Below, piece by piece: positions 58,372-64,000 of a stretch of 64,000 nt of DNA (the first letter of the stretch is position 1; each line of letters opens with the position of its first letter). The position numbers were made by a program, and so were the translations under genes. Under the pieces are notes generated by a model, which had not been told where the DNA came from, searched no databases, and was given only the letters and a program-made list of their open reading frames with translations. This DNA is from an uncultured Dysosmobacter sp. GTDB taxonomy: Bacteria > Bacillota > Clostridia > Oscillospirales > Oscillospiraceae. The stretch covers positions 62,001 through 126,000 of the forward strand of contig CAKTHE010000003.1 of the NCBI GenBank assembly GCA_934563745.1, read 5' to 3'.

Positions 58372-59316
58372 ATGGAACGAGCAGGATATTGCCTGAAGCG
58401 CATTTTGCAGATGATCCCTGTTTTGCTGATAGTAACGATATTGATTTTTGCCATGATCCGGATGATCCCCGGCGGCGACACGGCGCAGGTCATGCTGGGA
58501 GACAAGGCCACGCCGGAGGCTCTGGCGGCCCTGCGCAGCAAGCTGGGGCTGGACCAGCCTGTGACCACGCAGTACTGGCTTTTCCTCAAGGGCGTTTTGA
58601 AAGGCGACTTCGGGGACTCCGTCCAGTACCGGATGCCGGTTTCCGCCCTGCTGGCCAGCCGGTTTTCCGTAACGCTGCTTCTGACGCTGGCCTCCGCCCT
58701 GCTGACGGTGCTGATCAGCTTTCCTCTGGGCTATCTGGCTGCCGTGAAGAAGGATCATCTGGCGGATATCACCATCCGCGGCTATTCGCTTTTAAGCATC
58801 TCGCTTCCGTCCTTTTGGATCGCACTGCTTCTGATGCTGGCCTTCGGCGTAAAGCTGAAAATATTTCCGGTTTCCGGCTGGGGAACAACCTGGGCGCAGC
58901 ACGCCCAAAGCCTGTTCCTGCCGGCCCTGACCCAGGCGGTGGCCACCTCCGGTATCCTGATCCGAAATCTTCGGAACAACGTGATCGACGTGAAAAACAA
59001 GGACTATGTGGATTTTGCGAAGAGCAAGGGCATTCGTCCCTCCGCCGTGGCGGCCCGGCACGTTCTGCGCAACGCGCTGATCCCAACGACAACGCTGCTT
59101 TCCCTGAAGGTTGCCGGCATGCTTGGCGGCAGTGTGATCATTGAGTCGGTGTTTACGCTGCCCGGCATGGGGGCGCTTTTGGTGGATGCGGTGCTGCGCC
59201 GGGATTATGCGGTGGTGCAGGGTGTGGTGCTGATTTTTTCTCTGACGGTGCTGATCATCAATTTGCTGACCGATCTGCTGTATTCCTGGCTGGATCCCCG
59301 GGTCGCGCTGAATTAA
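58372..59316 (+). CDS. Oligopeptide ABC transporter permease (DppB/OppB type)
   Basis: 314 aa, six membrane segments. N-terminal RILQMIPVLLIVTILIFAMIRMIPGG, the EAA-type loop (DFAKSKGIRPSAVAARHVLRNALIPTTTLL) and the C-terminal LITDLLYSWLDPRV are standard. The start at 58372 follows GAGGAG. Confidence 0.94.
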   Translation: MERAGYCLKRILQMIPVLLIVTILIFAMIRMIPGGDTAQVMLGDKATPEALAALRSKLGLDQPVTTQYWLFLKGVLKGDFGDSVQYRMPVSALLASRFSVTLLLTLASALLTVLISFPLGYLAAVKKDHLADITIRGYSLLSISLPSFWIALLLMLAFGVKLKIFPVSGWGTTWAQHAQSLFLPALTQAVATSGILIRNLRNNVIDVKNKDYVDFAKSKGIRPSAVAARHVLRNALIPTTTLLSLKVAGMLGGSVIIESVFTLPGMGALLVDAVLRRDYAVVQGVVLIFSLTVLIINLLTDLLYSWLDPRVALN

Positions 59317-59329
59317 AGGGGGCGGGACA

Positions 59330-60184
59330 ATGTTTACAAGAGAGTCCATTTTGAAAAACGCACGCCGCAGAAGCGTAAAAAACCGGCACGGCTCCATGAT
59401 CGTCGGCTGTGTGCTGGTGGGAGTGATCCTGATTTTGGGGCTGTTCCCGCAGGTATTTACTTCCTATGATCCGCTGGCGCTGGATGGGGCGTCGAAGCTG
59501 CTTCCTCCCTCTGCTGAGCACCTGTTCGGCACGGACCATTACGGCCGGGACGTGTTTGCGCGGGTCCTGTACGCCACGAAGCTGGATTTGTTCATCGGTG
59601 TGGGCGCAATGCTGCCGCCCTGCATATTCGGCTCGGTTCTTGGGCTGCTTTGCGGATATTACGGCGGAAAGCTGGACGCCATTGTGATGCGGATCCTGGA
59701 TATCTTCATTGCCTTTCCCTTTATGGTGCTGGTCATCGCCATTGTGGCCATCATCGGACCCGGAACGAAGGGCCTGTTTTTCGCCATGTGGATCGTCGGC
59801 TGGAAGGAGTATACCCGCCTGATCCGCAGTGAGGTGCTGGTGGTGAAGCATGCGGAGTACGTGCTGGCGGCCAAGACGCTGGGCTACAGCGAGCTGCGCA
59901 TTATGTTCCGCCACATTCTCCCGAATGTCATCAGCTCCGCCATTGTCTACGGGACGACGGATATCGTGCTGTGTATGATGACGGGCGCCTCCATGAGCTA
60001 TCTGAGCCTCGGCGTCCAGCCGCCCACGCCGGAGTGGGGGGCGATTATCTCCGGCGGCAAAGGGTTTTTGACCACCGCATGGTGGATCACGGTGCTGCCC
60101 GGGCTGGTGCTGGCCGCGACGGGACTGGGGTTCAGCCTGATCGGCGACGGCCTGTCGGACATTCTGCGCCGGAAGGACCACTGA
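59330..60184 (+). CDS. Oligopeptide ABC transporter permease (DppC/OppC type)
   Basis: 284 aa. YDPLALDGASKLLPPSAEHLFGTDHYGRDVFARVLY is the DppC N-terminal hallmark, and VLAAKTLGYSELRIMFRHILPNV is the EAA loop that contacts the ATPases. Ribosome site GGGGGCGGG. Confidence 0.95.
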   Translation: MFTRESILKNARRRSVKNRHGSMIVGCVLVGVILILGLFPQVFTSYDPLALDGASKLLPPSAEHLFGTDHYGRDVFARVLYATKLDLFIGVGAMLPPCIFGSVLGLLCGYYGGKLDAIVMRILDIFIAFPFMVLVIAIVAIIGPGTKGLFFAMWIVGWKEYTRLIRSEVLVVKHAEYVLAAKTLGYSELRIMFRHILPNVISSAIVYGTTDIVLCMMTGASMSYLSLGVQPPTPEWGAIISGGKGFLTTAWWITVLPGLVLAATGLGFSLIGDGLSDILRRKDH

Positions 60185-60197
60185 GGAGGAAACGCGC

Positions 60198-61178
60198 ATG
60201 AAGAATATCTTGGAGATTGACGGCCTGACCGTCCACTATCTGACGGAACATCCGGACCGCCCGGTCCACGCCGTGGAAAATGTCAGCTTTTGCGTAAAGG
60301 AAGGCGAAAGCCTGGGCCTGGTGGGCGAGTCCGGCTGCGGAAAAACGGCCACCTGCAGGACGATCCTGCGTCTGCTGGCCGCCAACGCGGAAATTATGGG
60401 CGGCGAGGTTCGTTATAAGGGAACGAATCTGCTGGCGCTTTCGGAAGAGGAGATGCGGGCCATCCGCGGCAGGGAGATCGGCATGATCTTTCAGGAGCCG
60501 ATGACGGCGCTCAACCCGGTCCTCTCCATCCGCAGGCAAATGTATGAAGCGCTGGACAAGACCCTGTCCCGGGAGGAAAAGCAGCGGCGCGCCGTGGAGC
60601 TTTTGAGCATGGTCGGCATTCCGGACCCGGAAAAACGCCTGAAAGAATACATTCATCAGTTTTCCGGCGGCATGCGCCAGCGGGCGATGATCGCCATCAC
60701 GCTGGCGTCGCAGCCGAAGCTGCTGCTGGCCGACGAGCCGACTACGGCGCTGGATGTGACCATTCAGGCCCAGATCGTTCACCTGCTCAAGACGCTGCGC
60801 AGACAGCTGCACATGAGCCTGATCCTGATTACCCACGACTTGGGCGTGGTCAGCCAGATGTGTGACCGGGTGGTGGTCATGTACGCCGGGCAGATCATGG
60901 AAACGGCAGAGGTTCACGATCTGTTCCGGGATCCGCGTCATCCCTATACGCTGGGGCTGATGGGGTCTATCCCCAAGGGCGGAAACGCGGTGCAGCGGCT
61001 CCGGCCGATCCCCGGCTCCCCGGTGGACCTGACGGCTGTGCCGACGGGCTGCCCGTTTGCGCCGCGGTGCGCATATGCGGATGAACGGTGCCGGAAAAAG
61101 TTCCCGGTGCAGTATGAGGCTGCTCCGGGCCATCTGGTCCGCTGCTGGCGGCAGGATCCGAAAAAGGAGGTGCTGTGA
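60198..61178 (+). CDS. Oligopeptide ABC transporter ATPase (DppD/OppD type)
   Basis: 326 aa. Walker [10 protein letters not shown]-loop [10 protein letters not shown], signature FSGGMRQR, Walker [13 protein letters not shown], and the C-terminal oligopeptide-transporter domain with the cysteine cluster segment ([15 protein letters not shown]). Confidence 0.95.
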   Translation: MKNILEIDGLTVHYLTEHPDRPVHAVENVSFCVKEGESLGLVGESGCGKTATCRTILRLLAANAEIMGGEVRYKGTNLLALSEEEMRAIRGREIGMIFQEPMTALNPVLSIRRQMYEALDKTLSREEKQRRAVELLSMVGIPDPEKRLKEYIHQFSGGMRQRAMIAITLASQPKLLLADEPTTALDVTIQAQIVHLLKTLRRQLHMSLILITHDLGVVSQMCDRVVVMYAGQIMETAEVHDLFRDPRHPYTLGLMGSIPKGGNAVQRLRPIPGSPVDLTAVPTGCPFAPRCAYADERCRKKFPVQYEAAPGHLVRCWRQDPKKEVL

Positions 61179-61180
61179 CC

Positions 61181-62194
61181 ATGGAAGAAGTGAGCAAGCA
61201 GCCGCTGCTGTGCGTGCGGGACCTCTGCAAGGTCTATCCGCTCAAGCAGCCGTTTATGGATGTCCTGCAGCGGAAGCCGCAGAAAAGGCTGGCTGCGGTG
61301 AACCATGTTTCCTTTTCTGTGGAGAAGGGCCAGATTTTCGGTCTGGTGGGGGAATCCGGCTGCGGAAAATCCACCCTGGCAAAAAGCATCATTCACTTGG
61401 AGCCTCCGACTTCGGGGGAAGTGGAGATTGACGGCGTGAACATCACCCGGCTGGACCGCGGCGCCCTGCGGCGCAACTGCCGCAATTTCCAGATGATTTT
61501 TCAGGATCCGTACTCCTCCCTCAACCCGCGGATGACTGTGCGGGAGATCCTGTCGGAGGAATTGCGGTATCATCGCATCTGTACGTCCCGGGAGATGCCC
61601 AACGCAGTGGAGCGGCTTTTAAATATGGTGGGCCTGAGCCCGACGGTGGCGGACCGCTACCCCGGGGAATTCTCCGGCGGGCAGAGACAGCGGATCGGAA
61701 TTGCACGGGCCTTGGCGATGCGGCCCAAGCTGATCATAGCGGATGAGCCGGTTTCCGCGCTGGATGTCTCCATTCAGGCGCAGATCCTGAACCTGCTGGT
61801 AGAGCTGCGGGAGAAGCTGGATCTGACGATCCTGTTCATTTCCCACGACCTGCGGGTGGTGGAATACATTACGGACCGGATCGCGGTCATGTACCTGGGG
61901 GAAATTGTGGAGCTGGCGGATACGGAGGAGCTGTATGCCCACGCGCTGCACCCGTACACCCAGGCGCTGCTGCGCGCGGCGCCGCAGCTGGATCCGGACG
62001 CGGCGGATGACGAGCAGATCCTGCAGGGGGAGCTGCCCAGTCCCATCGACCTTCCGGATGGCTGCCATTTCGCGGCGCGCTGCCCGATGGCCTGCGAAGC
62101 ATGCACCCGGCAGACGCCCGTACTGCGCGAGATCCAGGAGGGGCATTGGGCGGCCTGCCTGCGGTTAAAGGAAGGAAAGGAAGCGACGCTATGA
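61181..62194 (+). CDS. Oligopeptide ABC transporter ATPase (DppF/OppF type)
   Basis: 337 aa from ATG 61181; a GTG at 61175 overlapping the previous stop is also possible, since AAGGAGG precedes both. Walker A GESGCGKST, FQDPYSSLNPRMTV, signature FSGGQRQR, Walker B LIIADEPVSALD, and the C-terminal cysteine segment CHFAARCPMACEAC. Completes a five-gene importer. Confidence 0.94.
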   Translation: MEEVSKQPLLCVRDLCKVYPLKQPFMDVLQRKPQKRLAAVNHVSFSVEKGQIFGLVGESGCGKSTLAKSIIHLEPPTSGEVEIDGVNITRLDRGALRRNCRNFQMIFQDPYSSLNPRMTVREILSEELRYHRICTSREMPNAVERLLNMVGLSPTVADRYPGEFSGGQRQRIGIARALAMRPKLIIADEPVSALDVSIQAQILNLLVELREKLDLTILFISHDLRVVEYITDRIAVMYLGEIVELADTEELYAHALHPYTQALLRAAPQLDPDAADDEQILQGELPSPIDLPDGCHFAARCPMACEACTRQTPVLREIQEGHWAACLRLKEGKEATL

Positions 62195-63345
62195 AAACAA
62201 GCGCGGAGCGTGCCGCATTTTTGCTGATCCGGAATGCCGACGTCTGCGCTCCGGAGGAGATCGGGCTGCGGGACCTTCTGATCTGCGGCGAGAGAATCGC
62301 CGTGATCGGCGAACACCTGTCATACGATTTTCCGGATATGCAGGTTCTTGACGTGCAGGGGAAGAAGCTGGTCCCCGGATTTTTGGATCAGCACGTGCAT
62401 ATTACCGGAGGCGGCGGAGAAAGCAGCTTCCGCAGCCGCATTCGCGAGATTGATGTGGCAGATATTCTGGAAAGCGGCGTGACCACGGTGGTGGGCCTGC
62501 TGGGAACGGACGGACTGAGCCGAAGCATTGAGAATCTGGTGGCAAAGACCAAGGCGCTGAACGAAGAGGGAATTACGGCGCGGTGCCTGACCGGCTCCTA
62601 CGCGCTGCCCTCCGTGACGCTGACCGGCTCTGTTGCGCGGGATATTGCGTTTGTTCAGGAGGTAATTGGAGTAAAGGTCGCGATCACCGACCACCGCAGC
62701 TCGATGCCCACCCGGCAGGAGCTGAGCCGCCTGGCCAGCCAGGTCCGGGTTGCGTCCATGCTTTCCGGGAAGGCCGGAATCTTGTGCATGCATACAGGCA
62801 CCGGCAAGGCGGGCCTGTCCGACATAATGGCGGTGGTGGAGGAAAGCGACCTGCCCATCCGCCATTTCCGGCCCACGCATGTGGGCCATTTGCTGGATGA
62901 TGCTGTACAATTTGCAAACATGGGTGGTATGATTGATTTTACATCCGGGTCGGATCCGCAGAAAACGGCGGAGCAGATCCGTTGGGCTTTGGAGCGGGCG
63001 CCGCTGGAGCAGATGACCCTCTCCTCGGATTCCAACGGCAGTGCGCCGGTGTGGAACGAAAAGCGGGAGCTGATCGGGATGGGCGTCGGGAAGATGGATA
63101 CCCTGTGGGAAACGGTGCGGACCCTGATCGTCGGCGGCCTGGCGGCTTCGGAAGCGCTGAAGCTGATCACGGAAAACGTGGCCCGGGGGCTGGAGCTTTA
63201 TCCCGTAAAAGGGCACATTGCGCCCGGCGCCGACGCGGACCTGGTGGTTTTGGATTCGGATTGGAGCGTGGACACGGTGATTGCCCGCGGCCGCTGCCGG
63301 GTCAGGGACCGGAGGGTTTTGGAAGCGGGATATTATACGTATTAA
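62191..63345 (+). CDS. iadA: Isoaspartyl dipeptidase (beta-aspartyl peptidase)
   Basis: 384 aa, amidohydrolase superfamily. From ATG 62191, which overlaps the previous stop by 4 bp, the catalytic residues fall at the numbers known for E. coli IadA. These are His68 and His70 (DQHVH), Glu77 (TGGGGE), Tyr137, carbamylated-Lys position 162 (GVKVAITDH), His201 (MHTGTGK) and His230 (FRPTHV), with the metal Asp at about 280 (SSDSNGS). It hydrolyses beta-aspartyl dipeptides released from damaged proteins or from diet. Co-transcription with the peptide importer suggests the substrate is imported. Confidence 0.94.
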   Translation: MKTSAERAAFLLIRNADVCAPEEIGLRDLLICGERIAVIGEHLSYDFPDMQVLDVQGKKLVPGFLDQHVHITGGGGESSFRSRIREIDVADILESGVTTVVGLLGTDGLSRSIENLVAKTKALNEEGITARCLTGSYALPSVTLTGSVARDIAFVQEVIGVKVAITDHRSSMPTRQELSRLASQVRVASMLSGKAGILCMHTGTGKAGLSDIMAVVEESDLPIRHFRPTHVGHLLDDAVQFANMGGMIDFTSGSDPQKTAEQIRWALERAPLEQMTLSSDSNGSAPVWNEKRELIGMGVGKMDTLWETVRTLIVGGLAASEALKLITENVARGLELYPVKGHIAPGADADLVVLDSDWSVDTVIARGRCRVRDRRVLEAGYYTY

Positions 63346-63358
63346 GGAGGACGGCATC

Positions 63359-64000
63359 ATGAGACTTCAGACTAGTACATGGGTGGAGGTTCAGGACTAT
63401 TTCAAGACCCACGACGCGGTGGTGATCCCGGTCGGGAGCACGGAGAGTCACGGCTCTCATCTGGCTCTGGGCACCGATTTTCTGATCCCCACTGCGCTGA
63501 CGGATTACGTGGAGGAAAAGTGCGAGGTTTTGATCACGCCTACGATCCCCTTCGGGGTGGGGGATGCCCACTCCTGTTTTCCCGGGACGCTGACCATTGG
63601 CTATGACGGGCTGCACATGCTGATCAAAAAGCTGACGGATCAGCTGTACCGCATGGGGGCTCGCAAGTTTATCTTTCTGAACGGCCACGGCGGAAACAAT
63701 CCGGTTTTCACCAACATCGGAATGGACCTGTCCGCAAACGGCGCATTGGCGACGGTTGTAAACTGGTGGTCGCTGGCGGGAGATCTGAACCCTGCGTGGA
63801 AGGGCGGCCACGGCGGCGGAGAAGAGACGGCGGCTATGCTGGCCATTCACCCGGAGGGCGTGAAGATGCAGTACTATATGCCGCGGGATCCGCAGGATCT
63901 CAGTGACGAGCTGACCTGCCGCGGCATGAATACCGTTGCGTTCCGGGGAGTGAACATGATGGTGCCCCGCCTGTTTGGGCAGTTTTCGGGCTCCGGCTGG
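63359..64000 (+). CDS. Creatininase-family amidohydrolase (partial)
   Basis: 214 codons to the window edge; start after AAGGAGG, 13 bp behind iadA. Metal-site motifs of the family: PVGSTESHGSHLALGTD (Glu29, His31, Asp40), FLNGHGGNN, and HGGGEETAAML. Family members open cyclic amides or hydrolyse amides (creatinine, MftE-type peptides, a formamide in riboflavin/F420 synthesis). Given the neighbours, a cyclic or modified amino-acid amide is more likely than creatinine. The C-terminus is not visible. Confidence 0.88.
   Translation, partial: MRLQTSTWVEVQDYFKTHDAVVIPVGSTESHGSHLALGTDFLIPTALTDYVEEKCEVLITPTIPFGVGDAHSCFPGTLTIGYDGLHMLIKKLTDQLYRMGARKFIFLNGHGGNNPVFTNIGMDLSANGALATVVNWWSLAGDLNPAWKGGHGGGEETAAMLAIHPEGVKMQYYMPRDPQDLSDELTCRGMNTVAFRGVNMMVPRLFGQFSGSGW

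Noticed and set aside
1-64000. CRISPR array, rRNA or tRNA genes
   Set aside because: No regularly spaced direct repeats and no recognisable rRNA or cloverleaf sequence were seen on either strand; T-box elements are leaders, not tRNAs.

Overview
The window looks like chromosomal DNA from a GC-rich, spore-forming, anaerobic member of the Bacillota, most likely class Clostridia, family Oscillospiraceae (Flavonifractor / Lawsonibacter / Oscillibacter-type gut bacteria). Pointers to this are spoIIID behind a sigma-E-like promoter, type III glutamine synthetase, two T-box leaders, indolepyruvate:ferredoxin oxidoreductase, SLH-domain surface proteins, an ATP-independent citrate lyase system and strong AGGAGG ribosome sites. 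The family assignment is inference. No rRNA, tRNA, CRISPR array or insertion sequence was seen.

Layout. 1-4.9 kb: a partial cell-wall peptidase (LysM-G5-M23), phosphate acetyltransferase, and a GntR-regulated ABC exporter. 5-7.3 kb: ilvE behind a T-box leader, and a short-chain dehydrogenase. 7.4-15.8 kb: one compact minus-strand operon, aroF-tyrA-aroB-aroA-aroC-pheA-aroE/aroK-aroQ, holding all seven shikimate steps plus both prephenate branch enzymes. It is preceded by a 32-codon leader peptide full of Tyr and Phe codons and a terminator/antiterminator pair, a textbook ribosome-stalling attenuator. 15.9-25 kb: a zinc phospholipase C-like gene divergent from lrgAB, then glnN, asnB (with an Asn T-box), purB and purA. 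25.4-33.2 kb (plus strand): a DUF1846 protein, tex, and an iorA-iorB operon that carries a small ubiquitin-like protein and an FrhB-type iron-sulphur protein. 33.3-38.7 kb: an AI-2E family permease, an SLH/transglutaminase protein, an LCP wall-polymer ligase, spoIIID, and a ribokinase.

38.8-43.5 kb is the oddest part. It has an XRE regulator, a 14-bp perfect inverted repeat, and a protein built of two degenerate tyrosine-recombinase-like repeats plus two winged helices. Next comes a large, compositionally distinct SLH surface-layer protein gene with a repeat-containing leader. 43.6-48.6 kb is the citrate lyase operon citD-citE-citF-citC-citXG. 48.9-53.3 kb holds an orphan tail-fibre-like protein pair, a GntP permease, a TetR regulator and a CaiB-type CoA-transferase.

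53.5-64 kb (plus strand) is a catabolic cluster: an SDR, an RpiR regulator, an AstE/aspartoacylase-like deacylase, an oligopeptide ABC transporter, isoaspartyl dipeptidase (catalytic residues at the E. coli positions) and a partial creatininase-family amidohydrolase. It is best read as uptake and breakdown of modified, possibly beta-aspartyl, peptides.

Amino-acid supply is regulated at RNA level throughout: a T-box for ilvE, a T-box for asnB, and leader-peptide attenuation for aro. The most promising item is the aromatic leader-peptide attenuator. The next two are the duplicated recombinase-like protein beside the surface-layer gene and the ubiquitin-like protein in the ior operon.
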